Below the pieces are notes generated by a model, which saw nothing but the letters and a program-made list of their open reading frames with translations, had not been told where the DNA came from and did not search any database. From Alphaproteobacteria bacterium (GTDB lineage Bacteria > Pseudomonadota > Alphaproteobacteria > SP197), in the NCBI GenBank assembly GCA_022822575.1, contig JAJEBJ010000348.1, positions 1 to 15,075 of the forward strand: DNA of 15,075 bases, in the 5' to 3' direction. Both the position numbers and the translations under genes were made by a program. Below, in pieces: positions 5,751-13,273 of this stretch. Every line of letters starts with the position of its first letter. The stretch's first letter is position 1.

Positions 5751-6428
5751 ATGAGCCTGCTCATGGGGGCCCGGGACCGTTTCATCCTCGGCGACAACCG
5801 TTTTGGCCTGAGGCCCGACCTTGCCCTCGTTGCCAGCATGATCGAGCCCGAGTCGCGCCTGCTGGACGTGGGTTGCGGCGATGGCGCCCTGCTGGACTAT
5901 CTCGTCCGTCAACTGTCTTGTGACGGCCGTGGCGTGGAGATCTCCCAGGCCGGGGTCAATGCCTGCGTCGCCCGCGGCCTGCCGGCCGTGCAGGGTGATG
6001 CCGACCGGCATCTTGCGGACTATCCCGATGACAGTTTCGACTGCGTCATCCTGAGCCAGACCCTGCAGGCGGTATCGAGGCCCAGGGAGGTGTTGCGCCA
6101 GATGATGCGCATCGCCGACACCGCCATCGTGTCGATCCTCAACTACGGACACATCAGTGCCCGCGTGTCGCTGGTGACAAGGGGCCGCATGCCGCATACC
6201 CGAATGCTGAGCGAGCCCTGGTTCGAGAGCGGCGCCATCCGGCCCTGCACGGTGCGCGACTTCATGGACCTGGTGCGAATCGAGAAACTGGCGACCGGCA
6301 CCTGCTATGGCATCGCGAAGGAACGGGAGGTCACCGTAATCCGCCCGGGATTCGAGGGCCAGGCGAACCTCTTCGCCGAACAGGCCGTGTTCGAAGTGCT
6401 GCGTCCCGCAAGGCGCCGGTCACGCTGA
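5751..6428 (+). CDS. metW: Methionine biosynthesis protein MetW, SAM-binding methyltransferase fold
   Basis: MetW is the usual partner of MetX in proteobacteria. It has a class I SAM-methyltransferase fold and is reported to support homoserine acyltransferase activity rather than act as a standard methyltransferase. In these 225 residues SAM motif I is LLDVGCGDG (37-45), followed by an acidic GVEIS strand end (60-65) and DDSFDCVILSQTLQAV (92-107), the motif II/post-I region of the MetW family. NYGHISARVSL and RGRMPHTRMLSEPWF are also MetW-like. The N-terminal 20 residues (MSLLMGARDRFILGDNRFGL) are longer than in many MetW proteins, where the start is near RPDL. The gap to metX is 3 nt, so they are surely cotranscribed. 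The gene ends 8 nt from the stop of the convergent methyltransferase. Confidence 0.94.
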   Translation: MSLLMGARDRFILGDNRFGLRPDLALVASMIEPESRLLDVGCGDGALLDYLVRQLSCDGRGVEISQAGVNACVARGLPAVQGDADRHLADYPDDSFDCVILSQTLQAVSRPREVLRQMMRIADTAIVSILNYGHISARVSLVTRGRMPHTRMLSEPWFESGAIRPCTVRDFMDLVRIEKLATGTCYGIAKEREVTVIRPGFEGQANLFAEQAVFEVLRPARRRSR

Positions 6429-6443
6429 CATCCGCGTCAGGCG
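6423..6443. terminator. Possible hairpin between convergent metW and methyltransferase stops
   Basis: CGCTGAC (6423-6429) can pair with GTCAGGCG (6436-6443) with one bulged G and a 6-nt loop. It spans both stop codons. There is no T-tract on either side, so it would be an unusual terminator and may be chance. Confidence 0.25.
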
Positions 6444-7162
6444 GGACGCGGGCGGTATGGTCTGGCGACAAGACGCCCGAGACCGTAACGCCGTTGTGCC
6501 GGAATGGCGCCGTGGACCTGCTTGACAGCCTCGACGACGAGAACGCCGGGTCCGGGAAGGCCCCAGCGGCGCCCGATCCGTTCCCAGGCCGGCGCCGACC
6601 ACAGGGAAAGACCGCGGTCACTTGGCGGAACATAGATGGCCCGCTCGGTCACGAGTGGCGTGAACATGCAGTCCTTCAGCAGACGATCGATCTGCCGTTC
6701 GTTGAAGGGATAGCCGTGACCGAACGGCGTGTGATCGGCCTTTGACCACAATCCTCGGCGGTGGGCGACGATGACGACGAGACGGCCCGACGGGGCGAGG
6801 ATGCGCCACAGTTCACGCATGGTGGCGGTACGGGCCTCGCAATGTTCCAGGGCGTGGACCGCGAGAATGCGATCGACGGAGTGGTCGGGCAGGGGCAGGG
6901 CATCCTCGTCGGTGAGGCAGACTCTCGCCTTTCCCTCGCCGGGCCAGCGGATCACGCCCTGCATGGCCGGGGCAAAGGCGAGCACTCTCTCGGCCTCGCT
7001 GGCAAAGATGTCGAGGAAGGGGGTGGCATAGCCCAGACCCATGACACGCATGCCGGTGACGTCGGGCCAGCGGTTCCGGATGCGGGTCAGCATCAGGCGC
7101 CGCGTGACCTGTCCCAGCCGGCTGCGATAGAAGGAGTTGAGATCGGCGACGTCCTGGTACAT
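6437..7162 (-). CDS. Class I SAM-dependent methyltransferase, substrate unknown
   Basis: A 241-residue methyltransferase-fold protein. The SAM-binding motif I is the variant RVMGLGYATPFLDIF, followed by an acidic-free AFAPAMQGVIRWP region, then ALPLPDHSVDRILAVHALEHC (motif post-I/II) and LWRILAPSGRLVVIVAHRRG, which is the usual strand 5 end of class I enzymes. The conserved pattern YATPFL plus WP-x-EGKA is one I associate with an alphaproteobacterial family often found near glyoxalase II genes; its substrate is not known to me. ATG 7162 (MYQDVADLNSFYRSRLGQ) is preferred to an in-frame TTG at 7201 since DLNxFYxSxLGQ is where the family similarity begins; GAAGAG lies just upstream. It faces away from the GST at 7273 and towards metW. 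Confidence 0.85.
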   Translation of the reverse strand: MYQDVADLNSFYRSRLGQVTRRLMLTRIRNRWPDVTGMRVMGLGYATPFLDIFASEAERVLAFAPAMQGVIRWPGEGKARVCLTDEDALPLPDHSVDRILAVHALEHCEARTATMRELWRILAPSGRLVVIVAHRRGLWSKADHTPFGHGYPFNERQIDRLLKDCMFTPLVTERAIYVPPSDRGLSLWSAPAWERIGRRWGLPGPGVLVVEAVKQVHGAIPAQRRYGLGRLVARPYRPRPA

Positions 7163-7272
7163 GGCTCTTCGGTAACGAAAGACGCGCCAACCATAGCCCA
7201 AACCGGCGCCTTCTGCCGGTGGAGGCCGTCGGCTGACTGGACTATCCTTGGCTGTCCGGGAGAAATGGGCCC

Positions 7273-7857
7273 ATGAAACTCTATTTCAGTCCGACGTCGC
7301 CCTTTGTCAGGAAAGTCATGGTGGCGGCCCACGAGCGGGGTATCGCCGGAGACATCGAGTGCGTGAGCGATCTCGATGATCTCCATGCGAGGAATCCCCT
7401 GGCAAAGGTGCCCACGCTCGTGACCGCTGACGGCCAGGTGCTCTATGACAGTCTTGTCATCGTTTCCTGGCTCGACGCCCGGGGTTCGGGACCGGACCTG
7501 ATACCGGACGAAGCGCCGCTGCGTGACAAGGTCCTTTGCCGCCATGCGCTGGCGGACGGAATCATGGAAGCGGCGGTCGCCAGCGTCATGGAAACCCGCC
7601 GCCCGGCGGAGAAGCAGTGGCAGGGGTTTCTTGATCACCAGCGGGGCAAGATCGAGCGCGGCATCGCAACTCTCGCGGGCGTTGACCCGGGTTCCGTGGT
7701 CGACATCGCGACGATCTCTGCCGCCGCGGCCCTGGGTTACGTCACGTTCCGCCTTCCGGCGATCGACTGGAGGAGCGCTCACCCGGACCTGGCGCTCTGG
7801 TACGACACCTTCGCAGAACGTCCGTCCATGACGGCGACAGTTCCGCGCAATCCGTGA
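7273..7857 (+). CDS. Glutathione S-transferase family protein (second copy type)
   Basis: A 194-residue GST-fold protein distinct from the one at 3658. The N-terminal thioredoxin-like domain has FSPTSPFVRKVMVAAHERGI, with S11 of SPFVRKV at the usual catalytic position, the NPLAKVPTLV cis-proline loop (about residues 41-50), and LYDSLVIVSWLD for the gamma-glutamyl contact. The helical half ends ISAAAALGYVTFR, then DLALWYDTFAERPSMTATVP, the common C-terminal signature of bacterial GSTs of this group. GGGAGAA precedes ATG 7273 with a suitable gap. The stop TGA overlaps the next gene's GTG start (GTGA), so the two are likely translated in tandem. Substrate unknown. Confidence 0.9.
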   Translation: MKLYFSPTSPFVRKVMVAAHERGIAGDIECVSDLDDLHARNPLAKVPTLVTADGQVLYDSLVIVSWLDARGSGPDLIPDEAPLRDKVLCRHALADGIMEAAVASVMETRRPAEKQWQGFLDHQRGKIERGIATLAGVDPGSVVDIATISAAAALGYVTFRLPAIDWRSAHPDLALWYDTFAERPSMTATVPRNP

Positions 7858-8519
7858 CCTATGATCGCCTCTGCCAGGCGCTGGCGATCCATGGCCTGAT
7901 CCCCCGCGGCGGCTTTCGTCCCCGCGAGGACGACGGTCTTGGTCCGAATGCGGGCAGCGTCGTCCTCGTGGGGAATGCCGGTGCCACGATGTGGGAGGCC
8001 TTCAGCGCCGCTCGTGGTGGCGAGAAGGATCCCATGAATGCGTGGAGCCGCCGCGTCATCGGCGCTATCGCCGAAGCCTTCGGCGCCCGGGCGCTCTATC
8101 CCTTCGACGGTCCCCCCTGGTGGCCGTTCCAGCGCTGGGCGCAGCGCGCCGAAGCAGTCTTTCCGTCACCGGTCGGCATGCTGATCCATCCTGACCATGG
8201 TCTCTGGCACGCCTACCGCGGCGCTCTCGTCTTTTCAGAGCCGGTTGCGGGCCTGCCTTCGAGGGAAGAGGCCGCGAGCCCCTGCGATACCTGCCAGGAG
8301 AAGCCCTGCCTCGATGCCTGTCCGGTCGGCGCCTTCACGGATGCCGGCTACGACGTGCCGGCCTGTGCCGCTCATCTGGCTTCGCCGGCCGGATCCGACT
8401 GCATGTCGCTGGGTTGCCGGGCCCGGCGCGCCTGCCCGGTCGGCCAGATGAGCGCCTATGTCCCGGACCAGGCGCTCTTCCACATGGATGCCTTCCTCAA
8501 GTCAAGACCGCGTCCCTGA
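7854..8519 (+). CDS. [4Fe-4S] ferredoxin-like protein with QueG-like cysteine region
   Basis: A 221-residue protein whose C-terminal third holds two cysteine groups: PCDTCQEKPCLDACPVGAF with Cys 144, 147, 152 and 156, and DCMSLGCRARRACPVG with Cys 183, 188 and 194. The CPVGA and CPVG endings are those of [4Fe-4S] cluster sites as in QueG/ferredoxin folds. The N-terminal part (GLIPRGGFRPREDDGLG, LYPFDGPPWWPFQRW, SPVGMLIHPDHGLWHAYRGA) matches an alphaproteobacterial family usually called simply ferredoxin; it recalls the cobalamin-binding half of QueG-type reductases but is shorter. The start is GTG 7854 inside the GST stop; MTYDRLCQALAIHGL fits the family beginning. The partner and reaction are unknown. 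Confidence 0.82.
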   Translation: MTYDRLCQALAIHGLIPRGGFRPREDDGLGPNAGSVVLVGNAGATMWEAFSAARGGEKDPMNAWSRRVIGAIAEAFGARALYPFDGPPWWPFQRWAQRAEAVFPSPVGMLIHPDHGLWHAYRGALVFSEPVAGLPSREEAASPCDTCQEKPCLDACPVGAFTDAGYDVPACAAHLASPAGSDCMSLGCRARRACPVGQMSAYVPDQALFHMDAFLKSRPRP

Positions 8520-8528
8520 ACGCTCGCG

Positions 8529-8651
8529 TCAACCCGGCCCGACACCAGGACAGCGGAAGACGACAGTGCGCTCGAACGTCTCAAGGTTGACATGACGGTC
8601 CGCCTCGAATGTCCATCCTGCCCAATTCTGCATGGGCAGCCGGAACGGCAT
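8529..8651 (-). CDS. Possible small ORF or gene remnant after the tRNA
   Basis: The minus-strand frame from ATG 8651 encodes 40 residues beginning MPFRLPMQNWAGWTFEADRH and ending VVFRCPGVGPG. Its composition is protein-like and codon choice is GC3-rich, as in neighbouring genes, but there is no ribosome binding site and I recognise no family. It may be the tail of a decayed gene next to the tRNA or chance. It does not overlap any other call. Confidence 0.2.
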   Translation of the reverse strand: MPFRLPMQNWAGWTFEADRHVNLETFERTVVFRCPGVGPG

Positions 8652-8691
8652 GCCGGAGAGGGGTTGGGGAAAGCAAACGCTGGATCGGGGC

Positions 8692-8782
8692 TGGCGGAGA
8701 GGAAGGGATTCGAACCCTCGATGGGATTTTGGCCCATACTCCCTTAGCAGGGGAGCGCCTTCGACCACTCGGCCACCTCTCC
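8692..8782 (-). tRNA. tRNA-Ser (anticodon GCU)
   Basis: On the minus strand the acceptor GGAGAGG (from 8782) pairs with CCTCTCC near the 3' end, followed by G and an encoded CCA (8694-8692). The D-arm GGCCGAGTGGTCGAAGGC, anticodon loop CTGCTAA with GCT at 8748-8746, a long variable arm and the T-loop GGTTCGAATCC are all present. The long variable arm and anticodon identify serine. The 3' end of the oxygenase gene lies 10 nt upstream. Confidence 0.97.
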
Positions 8783-8792
8783 GTTGGTGGTT

Positions 8793-9950
8793 CTAGTGGC
8801 TTCGTCGGGGAGCGTCAATGCGGCGCCTCGCGTGGCCGTCGTCGATGGTCTGATCGACAATCCAGTTGTTCAGGCGATGGACCGCCTGCTCGCGCACCGA
8901 GAGGCGGCCTGGTCGATGGAAGGGAGACGAGAGTCCGGCCTGCTGGGCCTCGCAGATGGCATTGTCCTCGTCGATGCCGGTGTCCCAGCGACGGAAATAG
9001 GCTTTCGATCCTTCAGCGAAGTCAGCCCGGCGTGTGGTGGATTCCGGGAAGCACTGGCCGACCTCGAGATGTGTCAGGCCGGGCGTGATCGGAAGGTAAT
9101 GGAGCCACCACATGCTGTCCTGGGCACAGGCGAACTGGGTGTTCGGGTGAAGCGTCGTGAAGAAGGTGCCGGCCTGCGCCTCCTCTGACAGGGAGGGTGC
9201 CGGAGGAAAGGGAACAGGCTGTCCGGGCAGCACGGCGACCGAGGCCTCGCCGAGGACCTGGATGGCGTCCCAGTGACCGCGGGTGACGAGGTCCCGAGAG
9301 GCCTGGGCGCCCAGCGAGTCACCGTGAACTGTTCCGGTGTGATAGGCCTCCATGGCGTTTTCGGCGATGAGTTTCCAGTTGGACCGGACCGTGTAGTGGC
9401 GTCGGCGCACCACGCGGAATGTCGCAAAGTCGTGGCTTGCGAGGCGTTGGGTCATGTCACCGGTCCAAGTCCGGAAACCCGCCGTGTGTCGCAAGAAGCA
9501 GACAAAGACAAACCCGGCCCAGGCCGCGACGCGGATCCGATGGAGTCCGTAGTCGGCGTGATCAATCGACATCCCCGGCGCCGATTCCAGCGAACCGTCA
9601 AGACGGTAGCGCCAGCCGTGCAGGGGACAGACCAGTCGCGATGCGATGCCACATCCCGATGCCAAAGGCGTGCCGCGGTGACGGCAGGTGTTGGCGAACG
9701 CACGAAGAGTGCCGTCGTGGACCAGCAGGACCGGCCCGCCGGCTGTCTGAACGGCGCGGTAGCCTCCCCGTGGGATCTCCTCGAGACGCCCTGCGAACTG
9801 CCAGGCGCTCGAGAAGATGCGTTCACGTTCGCGGCGCAGGAAGGCGTCCGACACATAGCACCAGCCGGGAAGGGTCGAGGCCTCTCCCGGCGGTCGGCGC
9901 ACGTCCCTGTAGTGACGCGGATGAAAGAGGTCGTTATGCATCCCTGCCAT
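8793..9950 (-). CDS. Rieske non-heme iron oxygenase, alpha (terminal oxygenase) subunit
   Basis: Ring-hydroxylating-type oxygenases pass electrons from a Rieske [2Fe-2S] cluster to a mononuclear iron that activates O2; some relatives demethylate or hydroxylate quaternary amines rather than rings. The 385 residues hold the Rieske site CRHRG (C89, H91) and CPLHGW (C108, H111), then NWKLIAENAMEAYHTGTVH with iron ligands H204 and H209, and a candidate third ligand D329 in IDEDNAICE. GMSIDHADYGL and a GLSSPFH segment are typical of the amine-type branch, as far as I can judge. ATG 9950 and ATG 9941 are both possible starts; neither has an ideal ribosome binding site. No reductase or beta subunit is adjacent. 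It is divergent from the enolase-superfamily gene at 10239, so the two may share a substrate pathway. Confidence 0.93.
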   Translation of the reverse strand: MAGMHNDLFHPRHYRDVRRPPGEASTLPGWCYVSDAFLRRERERIFSSAWQFAGRLEEIPRGGYRAVQTAGGPVLLVHDGTLRAFANTCRHRGTPLASGCGIASRLVCPLHGWRYRLDGSLESAPGMSIDHADYGLHRIRVAAWAGFVFVCFLRHTAGFRTWTGDMTQRLASHDFATFRVVRRRHYTVRSNWKLIAENAMEAYHTGTVHGDSLGAQASRDLVTRGHWDAIQVLGEASVAVLPGQPVPFPPAPSLSEEAQAGTFFTTLHPNTQFACAQDSMWWLHYLPITPGLTHLEVGQCFPESTTRRADFAEGSKAYFRRWDTGIDEDNAICEAQQAGLSSPFHRPGRLSVREQAVHRLNNWIVDQTIDDGHARRRIDAPRRSH

Positions 9951-10238
9951 GATAGAGCAGTCTGGCTGCCTTATGACCGGTCGACGTGGCCCGGCAGGAT
10001 CAGCTTCCCACGTTGCTGAATCTCTCGCACCACACGATCAGGTTTCTTCCTGAAGGATCTCCCCGTCCATAGTCGAGCCTTTCCAGCGGAGTCTCGTGAT
10101 CGTGAACCTGATAAGCTCAGTGGAAACCGGCAAGATGAGGCCCGTCGTGGCGAGGACCTGCCCACCGTGTGACATCATCGGGGTGCACAGGAATCTGGAC
10201 TTCGGAAAGTTCGTGCTCCTTCCACAGCTGATCGCCCC
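9951..10238. other. Divergent intergenic region between the oxygenase and the enolase-superfamily gene
   Basis: 288 bp that should hold promoters for both divergent genes. I see no convincing -35/-10 pair, no clear operator palindrome and no gene. The ATG at 10239 has no Shine-Dalgarno, and no in-frame alternative start is present close upstream. Confidence 0.4.
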
Positions 10239-11363
10239 ATGAAGATCTCGCGCATTGAGCTTTACCAGGTCGATCTGCCCTATTCGGGTGGCGTCTATCT
10301 GCTGTCGGGCGGTCGGGAGTATCGAAGTTTCGATGCTTCGTTCGTTCGCGTGGTGACAGAAGATGGTACCGAAGGATGGGGCGAGAGCACGCCCTTCGGG
10401 GCCACCTACATTGCCGCCCATGCTCTTGGCGTGCGTTCCGGAATCAGCGAGATCGCGCCTCACATGCTTGGCCGCGATCCACGCCAGGTGGACCGCATCA
10501 ACGATGCCATGGACCGGGCTCTTTCCGGACACAACCATGCCAAGGCAGCCCTGGACATTGCCTGCTGGGACATTTTCGGGAAGTCGGTGCACCTGCCGGT
10601 CTGTGAGCTGATGGGAGGCAGCACCAACCTGAGGATGCCCATCATCTCTTCGATCTACGCCGGGGACCCGGATGCGATGCGGGCGCGGGTCGCGGATCAT
10701 CGCGCGAGGGGTTACCGGGGACACTCCATAAAGATCGGCGCGCTCGACAGTGAGGGCGGACCTGCCCTGGATGCCGAGCGTATCAGGGCGTCGCTCGCCG
10801 ATCGGTGCCCCGGCGAGTACTTCATCGTCGACGCGAATGGCGGATTGCTCCCCGAAACCGCGCTTCGGATGATTCGGTTGCTGCCGAAGGACCTGGATTT
10901 CGTACTCGAAGCGCCCTGTGCGACCTGGCGCGAGACGCTCAGCCTGCGCCAGAGATGCGGCGTGCCGATCATTCTGGATGAACTCGCACAGCACGACGAG
11001 GACATCACGCAATTGATCGCGCTCGACGCGGCAGACGGTGTCGGGCTCAAGATCTCGAAAGCCGGAGGTCTCACGGCCGGCCGCCGACACCGGGACATCT
11101 GTCTGGCGGCGGGTCTGACGATCAGCGTCCAGGATACCGTAGGCTCGGCAATCGCCTTCGCCGGCATCGTGCATCTGGGCCAGACCGTGCCGGAGCGGGC
11201 CTTGCGCTGTGTTCTCGACTGCCGTGACATGGTGACGCTGGAGACAGCAACAATTCACGCCCCGATCAAGGACGGCGGTGTCATGGCTCCGGATGCTCCC
11301 GGACTGGGAGTGACCGTGAATCGGGATGTTCTGGGACCACCTGTTGGCGTCTACGAAGCGTAA
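10239..11363 (+). CDS. Mandelate racemase/muconate lactonizing enzyme family protein (hydroxyproline or betaine epimerase/dehydratase-like)
   Basis: Enolase-superfamily enzyme that removes an alpha-proton next to a carboxylate, stabilised by Mg2+. In 374 residues: a capping domain with FDASFVRVVTEDGTEGWGES, HNHAKAALDIACWDIFGK (98-115), metal ligands D198 in FIVDANGG, E224 in VLEAPC and D247 in IILDELA, and lysines K165 (HSIKIGA) and K271 (GLKISKAGG). The N-terminal pattern, APGLGV near the C-terminus and LGPPVGVY resemble cis-3-hydroxyproline dehydratases and 4-hydroxyproline betaine 2-epimerase (HpbD). The first lysine of the usual KxK motif is Ser163. Around 299-303 it reads DTVGS, where I recall DxWGGD in those relatives, so the substrate may differ. 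It is divergent from a Rieske oxygenase and upstream of a solute-binding protein. Family sure, substrate open. Confidence 0.9.
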   Translation: MKISRIELYQVDLPYSGGVYLLSGGREYRSFDASFVRVVTEDGTEGWGESTPFGATYIAAHALGVRSGISEIAPHMLGRDPRQVDRINDAMDRALSGHNHAKAALDIACWDIFGKSVHLPVCELMGGSTNLRMPIISSIYAGDPDAMRARVADHRARGYRGHSIKIGALDSEGGPALDAERIRASLADRCPGEYFIVDANGGLLPETALRMIRLLPKDLDFVLEAPCATWRETLSLRQRCGVPIILDELAQHDEDITQLIALDAADGVGLKISKAGGLTAGRRHRDICLAAGLTISVQDTVGSAIAFAGIVHLGQTVPERALRCVLDCRDMVTLETATIHAPIKDGGVMAPDAPGLGVTVNRDVLGPPVGVYEA

Positions 11364-11430
11364 GTCCACACATCGAGATGCAAGAAACCGCGAATGGCGG
11401 TGCAAGAATTATGGTGGCATATGGACTTGA

Positions 11431-11458
11431 TTGCAGGTCACGTTCGGGGGTGTACTGT
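11431..11458 (+). promoter_or_regulatory. Weak candidate promoter for the solute-binding protein
   Basis: TTGCAG (11431-11436), 16-nt spacer, TACTGT (11453-11458). The match is moderate and the start would lie about 50 nt upstream of the coding region. Independent transcription would suit a gene 155 nt from its upstream neighbour. Confidence 0.25.
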
Positions 11459-11518
11459 TCACGGTCCCGAGGTGAGGGACGTGCACCTGGGACTGGAACC
11501 AAGCCTAGAGGAGGCAAC

Positions 11519-13123
11519 ATGACCACGTTGAATGAACTGAAGCGTGTGGCGCTTGATGGTCGCATCGACCGCCGCGAATTCATCCGGCAGGCGACCGCGC
11601 TCGGCATGACAGCTGCGGCGGCGGCCACGCTCGCCGACAGCGCCGCGCTGGCGGAAACGCCGCAGAGGGGCGGCACGTTCCGCATCGCGGTGGATGACGG
11701 CAACACCACCGACAGCCTGGATCCGGCGACCTATGAATCGACCTTCCAGATTTTCCTGCCGAGGATGATCACCAACAACCTGACCGAGATCACGTCCGAT
11801 AACGAATTGGGCCCTGATGCCGCCGAGAGCTGGGAAGCGACGCCGGACGCCAAGACCTGGATCTTCAAGCTGCACAAGGGGGTCGAGTTCCACAACGGCA
11901 AGAGCTTCACGGCCGACGACGCGGTTGCTTCGCTCAACCATCACCGCGGCGAGAATTCGACCTCGGGCGGCACGGCATTGCTTTCGACCGTCACCGACAT
12001 CAGGGCCGAGGACGCCCACACGGTGCGAATCGATCTCGAGACAGGCAACGCCGACCTGCCCTTCATCATGACCGACTATCATTTCGTCATGTTTCCGTCC
12101 GACGGCGAGGGCAGCATCGACTGGAGCGGAGTCGGCCTGGGCGGCTATGTGCTGGAGGAGTTCGAACCAGGCATCGTGGCCTTGGGCTCGAGAAACCCCA
12201 ACTACTACAAGGAGGGCAAGGCAAACTTCGACGCCGTCGAGATCCATCAGGTGACCGATGTGATCGGGCGCGAGGCGGGTGTGCAGACCGGTCAGTTCGA
12301 CGCCATGATCGAGGCCGACCCGAAAACAGCGGATCTCCTCGCACAGAACGAGAACGTGATCGTCGAGGAAATCGCGACCGGCCAGCACGCCAGCATGCCA
12401 ATGCACACCGACGTTGCGCCGTTCGACGATGTCAACGTCCGTCTGGCGCTGAAGTACGCCCTCGATCGCGAGGGCGCTCTGGACGTCGTGCTGCGCGGGC
12501 ATGGCACGGTCGGCAACGATCATCCCATCCCTCCGACGATGCCCTACTTCGATCCCGCTATCGAGCAGCGGGTGTACGACCCCGACAGGGCAAAGTGGCA
12601 TCTCCAGCAGGCCGGCATGGACAGCCTTGCCGTCGACTTTTCGACTTCGGAGGTGCCGTTCGTCGGTGGCGTCGATTTCTCGGTCTTCTATCAGGAGACG
12701 GCCAAGGCCGCGGGCATCGACGTCAACGTTATTCGCGAGGCGGAAGACGGCTACTGGTCGAACGTCTGGCTCGTCAAGCCTTTCTCACTGTGCGGCTGGG
12801 GTCCGCGCCCGACGCCGGACATGATCTTCTCGCTGGGCTACTACGGCCCCGCACCGTGGAACGACGCGCATTGGCAGAACGGGCGCTTCGATGAGTTGTT
12901 GATCCAGGCCCGTGCCGAACTCGACGACGTTCGCCGCGCGGAAATGTACTCGGAGATGCAGCATCTCGTGCGCGATGACGGCGGCACGATCGTGCCGTTC
13001 TTCCGCAACTACATCTGGGCCACCGCGCTCAACGTGCGGCACACCGAGAGCGTGTCGGGCGAGTGGTCGCTCGACGGGAACCGCGCACCGGAACGCTGGT
13101 GGTTCGCCGAAGGCACCGTCTGA
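11519..13123 (+). CDS. Family 5 (peptide/nickel type) extracellular solute-binding protein, Tat-exported
   Basis: Periplasmic receptor for an ABC importer of oligopeptides, opines, sugars or similar. The 534 residues begin with a Tat signal: DRREFIRQ with twin arginines R18-R19, an Ala-rich hydrophobic stretch (ALGMTAAAAATLADSAALA) and probable cleavage near residue 45. The mature protein has the SBP_bac_5 pattern: GGTFRIAVDDGNTTDSLDPA, then LGPDAAESWEATPDAKTWIF and FHNGKSFTADDAVASLNHH, and later DDVNVRLALKYALDRE and ERWWF near the end. ATG 11519 is marked by GAGGAGG with a 5-nt gap. No permease or ATPase gene lies next to it: upstream is the enolase-superfamily gene and downstream a terminator and convergent genes. 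Ligand unknown; a cyclic amino acid or betaine would fit the neighbours. Confidence 0.93.
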   Translation: MTTLNELKRVALDGRIDRREFIRQATALGMTAAAAATLADSAALAETPQRGGTFRIAVDDGNTTDSLDPATYESTFQIFLPRMITNNLTEITSDNELGPDAAESWEATPDAKTWIFKLHKGVEFHNGKSFTADDAVASLNHHRGENSTSGGTALLSTVTDIRAEDAHTVRIDLETGNADLPFIMTDYHFVMFPSDGEGSIDWSGVGLGGYVLEEFEPGIVALGSRNPNYYKEGKANFDAVEIHQVTDVIGREAGVQTGQFDAMIEADPKTADLLAQNENVIVEEIATGQHASMPMHTDVAPFDDVNVRLALKYALDREGALDVVLRGHGTVGNDHPIPPTMPYFDPAIEQRVYDPDRAKWHLQQAGMDSLAVDFSTSEVPFVGGVDFSVFYQETAKAAGIDVNVIREAEDGYWSNVWLVKPFSLCGWGPRPTPDMIFSLGYYGPAPWNDAHWQNGRFDELLIQARAELDDVRRAEMYSEMQHLVRDDGGTIVPFFRNYIWATALNVRHTESVSGEWSLDGNRAPERWWFAEGTV

Positions 13124-13143
13124 CCGTTCGTGGAGCGATTAAG

Positions 13144-13165
13144 GGGCCCGGCGTCCGCCGGGCCC
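13144..13165. terminator. Strong GC hairpin between convergent genes
   Basis: GGGCCCGGC (13144-13152) pairs perfectly with GCCGGGCCC (13157-13165) around a 4-nt loop, 20 nt after the solute-binding protein stop. The flanking AAGG/CTTCC extends the stem. The T-tract is short on both sides, so it may act in both directions but with modest efficiency. Confidence 0.65.
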
Positions 13166-13273
13166 TTCCCGCTTGCGCCTGAAGTCCAGGGACTGCTCCT
13201 TCCCGGACCACAGAAGATGCCGGAAGGCCGGACTCTCTCGGGGTATCGCCGGCCCGGTGTGGATGCGGCATGC

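Noticed and set aside
4548..6197. Very long open frame on the minus strand opposite metX and metW (549 codons)
   Set aside because: It is the antisense shadow of two unmistakable genes; high GC keeps such frames open, and its residues (many His, Asp, Gly, Val) match no family.
8692..8782. tRNA-Ser as an active attachment site of an integrated element
   Set aside because: No duplicated tRNA 3' end, integrase or phage genes appear on either side within the window.
10038..11405. Long minus-strand frame opposite the enolase-superfamily gene
   Set aside because: Shadow of a gene with intact catalytic motifs; no recognisable domain in the antisense product.
11459..12601. Long minus-strand frame opposite the solute-binding protein
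   Set aside because: Mirror frame of the real gene, without a ribosome binding site or domain.
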